This document shows, one piece after another, positions 41,122 through 50,373 of a stretch of DNA of 64,000 bases. Numbering within the stretch: position 1 is the stretch's first letter; each line of letters opens with the position of its first letter. Under the pieces are notes generated by a model. That model saw only the letters and a list, made by a program, of their open reading frames with translations, ran no database searches and was not told the DNA's origin. Origin of the DNA: Paraburkholderia sp. PGU19 (GTDB lineage: Bacteria > Pseudomonadota > Gammaproteobacteria > Burkholderiales > Burkholderiaceae); the NCBI RefSeq assembly GCF_013426915.1, contig NZ_AP023181.1:1116001-1180000 (forward strand). The letters are read 5' to 3'. Position numbers and translations under genes: made by a program.

Positions 41122-42477
41122 ATGAGCAACAAACTTAACGTCAGCGCGTTGATCGACGACGGTCGCTTCGGCATCTATCAGCTAATGATCGTGACGCTCT
41201 GTGCGTTATGCCTTGTCATGGACGGATTCGACGTCCAGGCGATGGGTTACGTCGCACCCGTTGTGATTCGCGAGTGGGGAATTGCCAAGGAGACATTGTC
41301 GCCCGTGTTTGGCGCCGGGCTGTTTGGCATGCTGGTGGGCTCCCTCGCGTTCAGCACGCTTGCGGATCGGGTCGGGCGCCGACCTGTGCTGATTGCGGCC
41401 ACATTCTTCTTCTCGATCTGCATGTTCGCGACGGGATTTTCGCATTCGATCGCGCAACTGGTCGGCTGGCGCTTTGCCGCAGGTCTGGGGCTTGGCTGCA
41501 TCATGCCGAATGCGATGGCGCTGGCCGGAGAATACAGTCCGCGCCGGCTCCGCGTGACGCTGATGATGATCGTGTCGTGTGGCTTCACGATCGGCGGTGT
41601 CATAGGGGGGCTCATCACAGCGTCGTTGATCCCGCATTTCGGCTGGCGCGCGGTGTTCTTCGTCGGCGGTGCAATCCCGTTCGTGCTGGGCATGCTGATG
41701 TGGCTGGCGCTGCCGGAGTCGATCCAGTTCCTGATTTTCCGTAAGAGCGACGCTGAGCGTATTCGCCGAAGCCTCGCGCGGATTGCACCGGCCGTAGCCA
41801 TTCCCGCAGGTCACGTGTTCGAGGTCGCTGAAGAGAAACCGCGCGGCGTACCGTTCGTAGAATTGTTCAAGGAGGGGAGAACGCGCGTGACGTTACTGCT
41901 GTGGGTCGTCAATTTTGCCAATCTGCTCGACATGTATTTTCTGTCGAACTGGCTGCCGACGGTGGTGCGCGAAGCGGGCTATACGACGTCGACTGCGGTC
42001 TACGCAGGTACAGCCCTTTGGAGTGGCGGTGTGATCGGCACGCTCGCACTGGGCCGCATCATCGATCGCATCGGCTTCACGCGTGTTCTTATCACGACCT
42101 TCATGCTTGCGATCTTGACGATAGCCGCGATCGGAAATCCGACCGTGCTTGTTTCCGTTGGTGCGTTGTTCCTGTCGATCTTCCTGACCGGCTTTTCGAT
42201 CATCGGCGGGCAGCCTGCACTCAATGCGCTCGCCGCCACCTACTACCCAACGGCTTTGCGATCGACCGGCATCGGCTGGAGTCTGGGGATCGGGCGAATC
42301 GGATCGGTTGTCGGTCCGGTGCTCGGCGGCACGCTGATGCATCTGCAGTGGTCGTCGTCGTCGCTTTTCGTGGCCGCGGCCGTGCCCGCATGTGTTTCGC
42401 TGGTAGGCATATACGCGATCCAGCTTTCGATGCGTGGCCGCGTGGGAACGGGAGAGGCAGCAGGCGCCTTACATTAA
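41122..42477 (+). CDS. MFS transporter, aromatic acid:H+ symporter type
   Basis: A 451-residue, 12-helix major-facilitator protein of the AAHS group (PcaK/BenK relatives). Characteristic parts are VMDGFDVQAMGYVAPVVIRE in helix 1, the loop 2-3 motif LADRVGRRPVLI, and GRIIDRIGFTRVLI in the second half. It should import the aromatic substrate of the upstream P450 together with protons. An AGGAGA site precedes the ATG. The gene follows the P450 by 82 bp in the same direction, with no terminator between, so the two form a catabolic operon under the divergent IclR protein. Confidence 0.92.
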   Translation: MSNKLNVSALIDDGRFGIYQLMIVTLCALCLVMDGFDVQAMGYVAPVVIREWGIAKETLSPVFGAGLFGMLVGSLAFSTLADRVGRRPVLIAATFFFSICMFATGFSHSIAQLVGWRFAAGLGLGCIMPNAMALAGEYSPRRLRVTLMMIVSCGFTIGGVIGGLITASLIPHFGWRAVFFVGGAIPFVLGMLMWLALPESIQFLIFRKSDAERIRRSLARIAPAVAIPAGHVFEVAEEKPRGVPFVELFKEGRTRVTLLLWVVNFANLLDMYFLSNWLPTVVREAGYTTSTAVYAGTALWSGGVIGTLALGRIIDRIGFTRVLITTFMLAILTIAAIGNPTVLVSVGALFLSIFLTGFSIIGGQPALNALAATYYPTALRSTGIGWSLGIGRIGSVVGPVLGGTLMHLQWSSSSLFVAAAVPACVSLVGIYAIQLSMRGRVGTGEAAGALH

Positions 42478-42933
42478 ACCGGCGACCCCGGGCCGCCTTG
42501 TTTCAAACAGGGCGAAACGTGCTTTGCGAATGTCATCCGAGTCAAGCATATCTGACCGCCAGGACATGCCGGCGAACGCTCCATACGGGTCTAAAAGCGG
42601 CCGTTCGACCGGGGGAATGTGGCTGTCCGAGAAGGGTCGTAAGTTCGCATTCAGTTTCGGTGCATTAGTCATTCGCGACCGCCGATATGCGAAGGTCAGC
42701 AAAGCGACTCACAGCTGACTTACTAGGATGAATACCCGAATGACGGGTATGGCCGAGTCGAACGCATAGGCTGTCCGGCAGCTTTCCGGACCAAACCGCG
42801 CCTCGAAGATGGTTGTACTGCAGCAGCAACGCCGGCACAAGTCCGCCGGTTTTGTCCCAGGAGAACCGCGCGGGAGAGCGGCCGCACGAATCCCGACGTA
42901 TCATCGTTTCGCGCGGCCAGAACCAGCTGCGCT
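42478..42933. other. Intergenic stretch with repeat-like DNA
   Basis: No coding gene is supported. The segment 42590-42640 (GCGGCCGTTCGACCGGGGGA and following) has the look of the GC-rich intergenic repeats found elsewhere in the window, but I cannot align it convincingly with the 33895/34067/49204 family. Confidence 0.35.
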
Positions 42934-43547
42934 AGATTTCAGTCTGCTCCGAAATCTCAAGCGCGTCGTCGACTTCGACGCCAAGGTAGCGGATTGTGCT
43001 TTCAATCTTGCTATGGCCGAGCAGCAACTGCACTGCCCGGAGGTTTTTCGTGCGCTTGTAAATCAGGGTTGCCTTCGATAGCGGCGCATCGAATACGTGC
43101 CGTACGCTGTTGGATCAAGCGCCGCTGCATCCGCCCATCGACGTATCATCCGGGCATATTGCCGGGTTGAAAGATGCGGGGACGCCAATAGCCGACTTGG
43201 GAAGAGGTACTGCTCCGACCTCAGGGCGGCCTTCTCAAGCCACGCGCCGACCGCCTTCCGGGTCGACTCGGTCAGTTCAAACTGGACAGGTCGCTGCGTC
43301 TTTCGCTGGATGACTTGCGCCCGTGGCAGGACCTGATTGCCATGCGTGATATCGCGCACTCTCAGACTGACAAGATCACAACCACGCAGTTTGCTGTCGA
43401 TGCAAGGTTGAACAAGGCAAGATCGCGGACAGCATGAGCGTTCTGAAGGTAGATCCGGATGGCCCAGACGTCTTTCGGCCTTAGCGGCGGCTTCTGGCCG
43501 ACCAGCTTGCCCTTGTTCCATGCCTCACGGGATTGTTCGGTCTTCAT
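42934..43547 (-). pseudogene. Tyrosine recombinase/integrase, frameshifted
   Basis: Three segments in different frames together give a phage-type integrase of about 200 residues. From ATG 43547: KTEQSREAWNKGKLVGQKPP to HAVRDLALFNLA. Then, after a one-base loss near 43400: DSKLRGCDLVSLRVRDI through SRLLASPHLSTRQYARMIRR. After a second shift near 43087 comes SKATLIYKRTKNLRAVQLLL, then GHSKIESTIRYLGVEVDD and a stop at 42934. The active-site pieces (R in KLRGCDL, H and Y in the last segment) are all identifiable but cannot be made as one protein. Intact homologues are common single genes in Burkholderia relatives. Confidence 0.8.
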
Positions 43548-43787
43548 CGCAATCTCCCAAAGGGATAATGGGAGTTCAATTGTGGTATCCGACCTCGACG
43601 CCCGCTCCGGCCGTATTTGGCCTAAGTTCGCACCCGGCCCGGCCATGTGTTGCCTTTCAGCGGTCCAACGATGCTTTCACCTAGACGAATGGTCACCTAC
43701 AGAAGGCTGCCCGACGACCTACAGGTAAATGTCGGCCAGAGCGGGCGTTGAACGAACGACGCGCAGTGGCCGTTCAACCATGGATGT

Positions 43788-43936
43788 TGTTGAAAAAGTC
43801 AGTGACTGTCTTTCATGCAAGGTTTTCGGGGGTCTTCTTACCCTCAACTGACATTCGTGAGCGGTTTGTAGTCCGCTCTGAGAGGTCGATTTTTTCGTTA
43901 GCGGATCGGGAACACCGAGCAGCGACTTTTTCAACA
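43788..43936. mobile_element. MITE-like element, copy 2 (149 bp)
   Basis: Its ends TGTTGAAAAAGTC (43788-43800) and GACTTTTTCAACA (43924-43936) are perfect inverted repeats. Same length as copy 1 at 35398-35546 and colinear with it, though diverged inside. Both have a short open stretch reading FSGVFLP-x-x-D-x-RERxVxRSE on the plus strand, which may be a leftover of the parent element's coding sequence. Confidence 0.75.
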
Positions 43937-44023
43937 GCATCCCACGCAGACCAGTCATTGGTCACGTAGTCTCATCTGACGGCAACTACCATCCTGACCC
44001 GTGGGTGAGATCGATTAGCGTAG

Positions 44024-44086
44024 TTCGATGCCTGCCCTCATTCATATTGCTGTTGCCGTGCGTCGGCGCCTACGGGCGGGCGTCGA
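44024..44086. repeat. Hairpin related to the IS91-element end
   Basis: Arms TTCGATGCCTGCCC (44024-44037) and GGGCGGGCGTCGA (44074-44086) pair with two T-G wobbles over a 36-base centre. The left arm and the distance between arms match the hairpin at 28231-28304. No transposase lies beside this copy. Confidence 0.5.
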
Positions 44087-44424
44087 TTAACCCTTAACGG
44101 GAGAGGCCGTTCGAGAACAACAGCTTTCGCTCATGTCCGGAGAACACATAAAAGTACGCGCGCACATTTCATCGGCGGCGAGGATCATCGTCACCACTTG
44201 CACAAGTGCCTCTCAGTTCCCGACACTCGGGGCGTTGAAATGCTTTAGCAGTGAGGAGAAATCTGTCGAGCTAAAGCTCAAAGCGATTAGATTTCGAGTT
44301 GAACGACTGAGCGGGAAGAGGATCAGTGACGAAATATGAGTGATGAGAATCATGAACCAATCTGCCGGAAGCAAAGTCTAAGCGAACCCTGACGCAGGAT
44401 TTCAACCATCGGACACCCGGCGAA

Positions 44425-45369
44425 CTAAATCCGCCTCTCATCTAGAACTTGCGCCGCACGCGCCATAATGACTTTAAATTTGGGATAGTTGCGACACGAT
44501 CCGCCCTTCCCCTGTCGTTCTACCATCTTCACGCCACAGGCCGCACAAGTTGGCGTCTGATAGTCGCCTTCGAACGCCAGCGCAAGCAGCCTTGCCTGTT
44601 TGACGGCTTCCAAGGCACGAATACGTTCGACAATGCCTGCGCCGTCCACCAATAGAATGTCAGCCTGAAAGGCATAGTCCCGAACTGGCTGGCCGATGAA
44701 CCTGCTAGTGACCAAAAGACGCCGCGCTTCACCTTTTTCGAGTGCATGACGCCGCCGAGTGCCCGCACTGGTTCCACCTTCACAGGGGTCCGCCATGCTT
44801 TGCACTGGACGACTGCAATCGGAGCTTCCCGCCCATCCTTGTATAGCGTGGCGTCAATACCGCCATCAGCAATACGGCACCGTCTTGACGGTGAAGCCCA
44901 TGGCCTCGTAGTAGCAGACGCACAGCATCTCGAATCTCTTCCATTCAAGTTGCCTGATTGCATCGATGGTCCATTCCGTGGGCTTCGCATGCGACGCCGA
45001 GGTGGCTTCGTCGATCTGGCCTGCCAGATCCGGCATGACCTGCACGAAGGGTGAGTTGGTGCGATCAACGCGGAGAGTGGGTTCCTTGCGCAAGGGCCAT
45101 GCCGTGCCCGACCCAGAATCGGGCGCCGCCTGCCGCTTCCGGGCACGCAGGTAGGTCAGCAATCCAAGAACGGCAAACATCGTTGCTGGAGCCCATGCAA
45201 GGGACCGACTCATCGTGGCCACGCCGCGCATAAAAGGATTCCGAGCCATAGCTGCCGGGACAACGGCGTGGAAGACGATGTAGCTCGCCAACGCCAGCAG
45301 AGCCGAAACCCACCACGGCGCATCCAGCAGTACGTCACGAACAGACGACTTCCTTTTCCCGCGGCCCAT
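44425..45369 (-). pseudogene. Mrr-like restriction endonuclease with two offsetting frameshifts
   Basis: The N-terminal segment (from ATG 45369) has two transmembrane helices (WWVSALLALASYIVFHAVVP and PATMFAVLGLLTYL) and the Mrr-type start RQLEWKRFEMLCVCYYEAMG. Near 44881 an extra base throws the frame. The nuclease core RIADGGIDATLYKDGR and AVVQCKAWRTPVKVEPVR, with its PD-(D/E)xK aspartate and Q-x-K, is then in a second frame. Near 44720 the first frame returns, giving VTSRFIGQPVRDYAFQADIL and a topoisomerase-like zinc ribbon (TPTCAACGVKMVERQ). The catalytic core is thus out of frame as written. Either the gene is dead or the sequence has two errors. Intact relatives are membrane-anchored DNA-cutting proteins. 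Confidence 0.8.
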
Positions 45370-45801
45370 CTTTGACCCCTTCTTCCTGTTAAAGTCAATT
45401 CCGGAGCGAATCTGTCAGATGTGTACAAATATCAGCACGTTGCGCGACTTCAACATTTACAGGTCAGTGTATTAGTCAACCATAGGCCGGACCCGATTCA
45501 GTGTTTGACGCCAGGTGCCGACTCGGATGAGCTTTCGCTTTCGACCAGGTCATGAACTCATCAAGCCGTCACGCAGCCAGTTCACTGCATTGGCCGATTA
45601 ATCTGCTGAACACCCATACGAGTTAGTCCAATCAAGCCGAGACCCCGTTCCGCTCAAGTGTCATCCCTGGCACGCCCGGGTGATCGCGGGAAAATCCTCA
45701 TCCCTAATTCCCAACCGATGGGAATCACATTATTGTCCAGCGGGAGCAGCGTGGCATTCTGCTGGTCATCGTTACCGCTCTCTTCCCGCCCAGGAATCAC
45801 A
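45370..45801. other. Intergenic region upstream of the ABC-transporter cluster
   Basis: No gene is seen. The useful feature is a palindrome at 45707-45725 just before the IclR-type gene. The remainder, 45370-45650, has no recognisable content. Confidence 0.4.
45707..45725. promoter_or_regulatory. Operator-like palindrome before the IclR-type gene
   Basis: ATTCCCA-N5-TGGGAAT is a perfect 7-bp inverted repeat about 80 bp before the start of the IclR-type gene. The GGAATCAC at its right side recurs just before the start codon. Size and symmetry fit an IclR autoregulatory site. Confidence 0.5.
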
Positions 45802-46550
45802 GTGAAACAGGAAACAGGCGTCACCGGCGCCGAGCGCCTGCTGCTCGTGCTGACCGCGCTCGCCAGCCACGGCAACGCCATGTCCATAAAGGACATGCTC
45901 GGCGCGACAGGTCTCGCGCAAAGCACGCTGTACCGGCAAGTGGCGCTGCTCAAGCGTTGGGGCTTTGTCACCGAGGATGCTGGTTTCTATGCGCCCGGTC
46001 CCGTCAGTCTTCAGCTTGCGCTCGGCTTCGACATCAATTCGATGCTGGTCGAAGCGAGCCGCGACGGCATGATGCAACTCTCGCGCACGACGCAGGAAAG
46101 CGTCGGACTTATCGTCGCCGTGAACGATCAGGTGATTTGCCTCGAAATGATCGAGAGCACCCATTCGCTACGCTGCTCGTTCGAGAAAGGCCGCGCGGTA
46201 CCGTTGCGCGCGGGGGCATCCGCGAAGTCGCTGCTTGCGTTCATGGCCGACAAGCCACGCGCCGAGACATTTGAGCGCCAGTTCGCCGACGATGACCCGC
46301 ACGCGCCGCCCTGGAGGCGGAGCTGGAAGGCATCCGCGCGCGCGGCTACGCGGTGAGCGACAGCGAAGTCGATCCGGGCGTGTGGGGTGTCAGCGCGCCC
46401 GTGTTCCGACGTGTATCGCGCGGCGCTGGCGCGAGCGCATCGATCACGCTGATGGCGCCATCCTCGCGTGCCGCGGGCCGCGAACAGCAACTCGCCGACT
46501 GGACCGTGCGCATCGCCAACACAATTTCTGCCCGCTTGCAAGCCGCCTGA
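45802..46550 (+). pseudogene. IclR family regulator, frameshifted
   Basis: From GTG 45802 (AGGA site ahead) the product begins with an IclR helix-turn-helix (MSIKDMLGATGLAQSTLYRQ). It continues into the effector domain with SVGLIVAVNDQVICLEMIES. Near 46310, in GCCGCCCTGG, the frame breaks. The correct continuation LEAELEGIRARGYAVSDSEV and GVWGVSAPVFRR is in another frame and ends at 46550. Only one base is involved, so a sequence error is possible. The full protein would be about 249 residues. It stands 40 bp before the ABC-transporter genes in the same direction and would be their natural regulator. Confidence 0.8.
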
Positions 46551-46590
46551 ATCGAACTCAACGACTGACCACACACCTGGAGCCCACACG

Positions 46591-47364
46591 ATGAAACTGA
46601 AGAACATCCTTTCCGCCGCGAGCCTCGGCATCGCGATGGTGGTCGCTGGTCTGCCCGGCACGGCTGCCGCGCAAGACTCGAACCTGCTCAACATCGCGAC
46701 CGATGCCACCTTCCCGCCGATGGAATTCGTCGACAAGGGCCAGCGCACCGGCTTCGACATCGACATCATGAATGCCCTCGCCAAGGCGATGGGCAAGCAG
46801 ATCCAGTGGACCGACATCGACTTCAAAGGGTTAATTCCGGGCTTGATCGCGCATCGCTTCGATGCGGCGATCTCGGGCATCTACATCACGCCGGAGCGCG
46901 CGCAGGTCGTCGACTTCACCCAATCCTACTTCGCGGGCGGCCTGTCTGCACTCGTCAAGGCAGATTCGCCGATCAAGACGCTCTCCGATCTTAACGGCAA
47001 GAAAGTGACCGTGCAGGTCGGCACGAAGTCGGTCAACTTCCTGCGCGACAACTATCCGCAAGTGCAGCGTGTGGAAGTCGAAAAGAACCAGGAGATGTTC
47101 GACCTGGTCGGCATCGGCCGCGCAGATGCTGCTGTGACGGGCAAGCCGGCTGCCTGGCAGTTCGTGCGCACACGCCCCGGTTTCCGCGTGCTCGACAAGG
47201 AACTGACGACAGAAGCGTACGGCATTGCCGTGCGCAAGGACGAGCCGCAATTGCGCGATCAGATGAACGCCGCACTCGCAAAGATCAAGGCGGACGGCAC
47301 GTACGACGCGATCGTGAAGAAGTGGTTCAGCGCGAGCGCCGGCACTACTGCAACCGCGAAGTAA
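46591..47364 (+). CDS. Polar amino-acid ABC transporter, periplasmic binding protein
   Basis: A 257-residue family 3 solute-binding protein. Residues 1-26 form a Sec signal peptide ending ...GTAAAQ. The mature part has NIATDATFPPMEFVDKGQRT and GFDIDIMNALAKAMGKQIQW, then RAQVVDFTQSYFAGGLSALV, and ends with the typical IKADGTYDAIVKKWF. It captures a polar amino acid in the periplasm. The following genes encode the permease and ATPase, and a hutF remnant lies behind them, so histidine or a related compound is a reasonable guess. A CCTGGAG site precedes the ATG. Confidence 0.9.
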   Translation: MKLKNILSAASLGIAMVVAGLPGTAAAQDSNLLNIATDATFPPMEFVDKGQRTGFDIDIMNALAKAMGKQIQWTDIDFKGLIPGLIAHRFDAAISGIYITPERAQVVDFTQSYFAGGLSALVKADSPIKTLSDLNGKKVTVQVGTKSVNFLRDNYPQVQRVEVEKNQEMFDLVGIGRADAAVTGKPAAWQFVRTRPGFRVLDKELTTEAYGIAVRKDEPQLRDQMNAALAKIKADGTYDAIVKKWFSASAGTTATAK

Positions 47365-47381
47365 TCCGGCGAATCTGACTC

Positions 47382-48050
47382 ATGCAACTCGACTTCACAC
47401 CGGCCATCGCCGGTTGGGCCGATATCGCGTATGGCGCGCTGGTCACGGTGGAAGTGACGGCCGCCGCGCTCGTGCTCTCATGCCTGCTCGGGCTCCTGAT
47501 CGGCATCGGCCGGCTTTCGCCGCGGCGGCGTTTCGTCTACGGCTTCTGCACCGGCTATCTGATCTTCTTCCGCGGCACGCCGCTGCTCGTGCAACTGTTT
47601 CTGCTGTTCTTCGGCTTGCCACAGTTCAACATTCTGCTGCCCGCCTTTGTATGCGGCATGCTCGGGCTCGGGCTGTATTCGGCGGCTTACGTGTCGGAGA
47701 TCGTGCGGGGCGCGATTCAGTCGGTGGATCGCGGGCAAATGGAAGCGGCACGCTCTATCGGCATGTCGGCGGGACAGGCGATGCGCGCGATCATTCTTCC
47801 TCAGGCCATCGTGCGCATGATTCCGCCGCTTGGCAACGAATTCATCGCGTTGATCAAGAACTCGGCGCTGGTCTCGCTGTTGACTATCGACGATCTGATG
47901 CATGAAGGACAGAAAATCATCAGCGTGTCGTACCGGTCGCTGGAGGTGTATCTCGTCATCGCGCTCGTCTATCTCGTGCTCACGCAGACGACCAACTACA
48001 TTCTTCATCGTGTCGAGCGCAGGCTGCGCGTAGGAGGCATGGTCCAATGA
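47382..48050 (+). CDS. Polar amino-acid ABC transporter permease
   Basis: A 222-residue inner-membrane permease of the HisM/GlnP type with five hydrophobic helices. The EAA loop that contacts the ATPase is visible: [20 protein letters not shown] followed by [20 protein letters not shown]. The N-terminus has [20 protein letters not shown]. Only one permease gene is present, so it probably functions as a homodimer. It starts 17 bp after the binding-protein stop, and its end overlaps the ATPase start by four bases. Confidence 0.92.
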   Translation: MQLDFTPAIAGWADIAYGALVTVEVTAAALVLSCLLGLLIGIGRLSPRRRFVYGFCTGYLIFFRGTPLLVQLFLLFFGLPQFNILLPAFVCGMLGLGLYSAAYVSEIVRGAIQSVDRGQMEAARSIGMSAGQAMRAIILPQAIVRMIPPLGNEFIALIKNSALVSLLTIDDLMHEGQKIISVSYRSLEVYLVIALVYLVLTQTTNYILHRVERRLRVGGMVQ

Positions 48051-48811
48051 GCAGCGATCAACCTATCATCAGTATTCGCGAACTCACGAAATCGTTCGGG
48101 ACGCACCGCGTATTGAACGGCATTGACTTCGATATCCAGCCGAGCCAGGTCGTAGTCGTGATCGGGCCGAGCGGTTCCGGCAAAAGCACGTTCCTGCGCT
48201 GCTGCAACGGTCTGGAGCGGCCGGAGCGCGGCACCATCGATATCTGCGGGCGTCGCCTCGTCGATCACGGCACGATGCTCAAGGAGCGCGCACTCAACGC
48301 GCTGCGTACCGAAGTGGGCATGGTGTTTCAGTCGTTCAACCTGTTTCCGCATCTTTCGGTGTTGCACAACATCACCGTCGGACCACGCATGCTGCGCGAC
48401 GCGTCGAAAGCCGATGCCGAAGCGGCTGCGCTTACGCTGCTCAAGAAGGTTGGCCTCGAACACAAGGCGCACGCGATGCCCGCCAGCCTGTCGGGCGGGC
48501 AGAAACAGCGCGTCGCGATCGCCCGTGCGCTGGCGATGCAGCCGCGCGTCATGCTGTTCGACGAACCCACGTCCGCGCTCGATCCCGAACTCGTCGGCGA
48601 AGTGCTGCAGGTGATGAAGTTGCTCGCGGCCGAAGGCATGACGATGCTCGTCGTCACGCACGAAATGGGCTTCGCGAAAGAGGTCGCCGATGTCGTCGTC
48701 GTGATGGACGGCGGAGAGATCGTCGAGGCCGGTCCGCCCGCGCAGATCTTTTCGACGCCGACGCAGCCTCGCACGCGTTCGTTCCTGCAAGCGGTGTTGT
48801 CACGGTCGTGA
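48047..48811 (+). CDS. Polar amino-acid ABC transporter ATP-binding protein
   Basis: A 254-residue GlnQ/HisP-type ATPase. Walker A is [16 protein letters not shown], the Q-loop is [15 protein letters not shown], the signature is [17 protein letters not shown], Walker B is [14 protein letters not shown], and the switch histidine is [13 protein letters not shown]. It powers uptake by the upstream permease. Translation is coupled through the ATGA overlap at 48047-48050. The stop overlaps the beginning of the hutF remnant by four bases. Confidence 0.93.
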   Translation: MSSDQPIISIRELTKSFGTHRVLNGIDFDIQPSQVVVVIGPSGSGKSTFLRCCNGLERPERGTIDICGRRLVDHGTMLKERALNALRTEVGMVFQSFNLFPHLSVLHNITVGPRMLRDASKADAEAAALTLLKKVGLEHKAHAMPASLSGGQKQRVAIARALAMQPRVMLFDEPTSALDPELVGEVLQVMKLLAAEGMTMLVVTHEMGFAKEVADVVVVMDGGEIVEAGPPAQIFSTPTQPRTRSFLQAVLSRS

Positions 48812-49020
48812 GCGCGCTGCGTGATACGCCGGGTCGACCACAAACGAAGGCGATTTTCGCGGCGCACGCACTGCTGCCCGACGGCTGGCGCACGAACGTG
48901 CCGCTCGAATGGAACGATGGGGCACTCTCGTTGCCGTCACGCCGGACGTACGCGACGTACCCGCGGACGCCGCACAAGCGTCAGGACCGGTCGTCCCAGG
49001 CACGCCGGTAGTACCCGTTC
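48808..49020 (+). pseudogene. hutF: Remnant of formimidoylglutamate deiminase (hutF) start
   Basis: The start overlaps the ATPase stop. The first 40 codons give KAIFAAHALLPDGWRTNVPL and EWNDG, the typical N-terminus of HutF from the histidine-degradation pathway. After a one-base shift near 48920 the next frame continues GTLVAVTPDVRDVPADAAQA and SGPVVPGTPV, also HutF-like. Similarity then stops at about 49015, where repeat-rich DNA begins. The catalytic amidohydrolase barrel is gone. This is a truncated, frameshifted leftover of a gene once co-transcribed with the ABC transporter, and it points to histidine or its breakdown products as the transported substrate. Confidence 0.7.
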
Positions 49021-49683
49021 ACATCAGCGGCCAGTGAGTCGCCATTGAAGATTCCAACGATTGCTCCGCGGAGCATTCTCGAGTTGGTGCTATCGGTCAA
49101 TAGTTGCCGCTCCCGGAAATTTGAACGCCGTCATTCCAATGGCCGGTTCAATTCGATGGAACCTGCCGGTTGCCCGATGCAAGCAAATCGACGGCCATTG
49201 CCGACGTTGGAGTGTCGGCCACTGTCAGGCAGCTAATAGGCGCTTTGCCGCCGATCGCGCGGTTGTAGCGTCGAATGTCAGACGCCGATGCGAGTGAATA
49301 AGCACTCGCGACCCTCAGCCGACGTTCGGGCTTGCGCGACCGCGATGACTGCTTGCGAGGCACAACGGACACTCGCCCCTCGAATTGGCCCGCGAGTCAT
49401 TGCTGACACTCGGAAAGCTGCGTTGGTGAAGCGGCTACAAGATGCTTTCCCAACATTCACACCTCAATCAATATCCGTGAATCCGCCTTGCGGTGCGCCG
49501 GAAACCGTACATAATTCAAGGCACGTCACTCCTCATGTGTCAGCGGCACTGCCGAATAGCCCGCTTCGATGGTGCTCCCGCGGGCCACCAGCGGCCTCTG
49601 CGCTGATGACGCTATGATCGCCGCGCCGTCAGTATTTGGGCATCTCCGAAACCTGCAAACGGGACGGCATTGCCGCAAAGAAC
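49021..49683. other. Repeat-rich gap after the hutF break
   Basis: No gene is supported. The third copy of the dispersed repeat is at 49204-49314, preceded by a related GC-rich stretch (49150-49200). The sequence immediately after the hutF break shows no recognisable insertion sequence. Confidence 0.45.
49204..49314 (+). repeat. Dispersed intergenic repeat, copy 3
   Basis: Begins CGTTGGAGTGTCGGCCACTG and ends CACTCGCGACCC. It aligns with copies at 33895-34003 (inverted) and 34067-34176. It lies about 190 bp beyond the point where hutF is broken. Confidence 0.6.
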
Positions 49684-50373
49684 ATGAACCAGCAACGGTT
49701 CGATTCTCTACTGCATCATCACATCGTGATGACTTTCATCCAGAAAGGTCATGCCCCGACCAACGAGGAGCTGGCACAGAAGCTGGCGGCTAGTTTGGAT
49801 GAAGTCGAAAGCGGGCTTGTGCGCCTTGGCACCTCTCATGGCATTGTGCTTCACCCAGGCCGATGCGAACTGTGGGTGGTTCATCCGTTTTCGTCGTCGC
49901 CGACCCACACCTGGGTTCAGGCTGCGACATCAGGATGGTGGGCGCCATGCATGTGGTGCGCGCTGGGTATCGCAGCGCTAATAAAGGGCGAACTGACTAT
50001 ACATACGCGAATCGGTGCCGAAAAGGAACCGGTGCAAATTGATGTCGTGGACGGTGTTCCGGAACAAGCCGGTTTGTTCGTTCACTTTGCGGACCCTCCA
50101 CGTAAGGCTTGGGACAACGTCCATCATTTTTGTGCTCGCGTGCTTCCGTTCCGGTCTCCGGAAGATGTGGCTGATTGGGCCAAACGGCATCGGCTGCCGT
50201 TAGGCGAAGTCATGCCGATTACGCTATTGGGTGAACTTGCGCGACGTTGGTATTCGCATCATGCCGATGCAGACTGGGAGAAATGGACACCCGCTCAAGC
50301 GCTCGAGATATTCCAATCGATCGGTTTAGTTAGCGATTTTTGGAACCTCGACACTTCTGCAAAGCACTATTGA
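49684..50373 (+). CDS. MerB-like (organomercurial lyase family) protein
   Basis: A protein of about 229 residues. An N-terminal winged helix (TNEELAQKLAASLDEVESGL) is followed by the MerB-type core. It includes WAPCMWCALGIAALI, with the first cysteine region, and NVHHFCARVLPFRSPEDVAD, with the second conserved cysteine. It then ends with ITLLGELARRWYSHHADADW and VSDFWNL. True MerB uses two cysteines and an aspartate or serine to split carbon-mercury bonds. Here the cysteines are present, but no mercury reductase, MerR or transporter genes are nearby. Function as a lyase is uncertain, and many such homologues are uncharacterised. The start ATG 49684 has only a weak ribosome-binding site. Confidence 0.75.
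   Translation: MNQQRFDSLLHHHIVMTFIQKGHAPTNEELAQKLAASLDEVESGLVRLGTSHGIVLHPGRCELWVVHPFSSSPTHTWVQAATSGWWAPCMWCALGIAALIKGELTIHTRIGAEKEPVQIDVVDGVPEQAGLFVHFADPPRKAWDNVHHFCARVLPFRSPEDVADWAKRHRLPLGEVMPITLLGELARRWYSHHADADWEKWTPAQALEIFQSIGLVSDFWNLDTSAKHY

Larger units (their letters stand above)
43548..44424. other. Intergenic region with a MITE and a hairpin repeat
   Basis: No gene is supported in this stretch of almost 900 bp. It contains the second 149-bp MITE-like element at 43788-43936 and the hairpin at 44024-44086. A 68-codon frame at 44133-44339 has no ribosome-binding site or recognisable sequence. Confidence 0.4.

Noticed and set aside
44133..44339. 68-codon plus-strand frame
   Set aside because: No ribosome-binding site or family resemblance. 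Composition does not favour real coding.
48811..49015. Independent small gene after the ABC ATPase
   Set aside because: Its sequence matches the beginning of HutF in two frames, so it is a remnant and not a separate gene.
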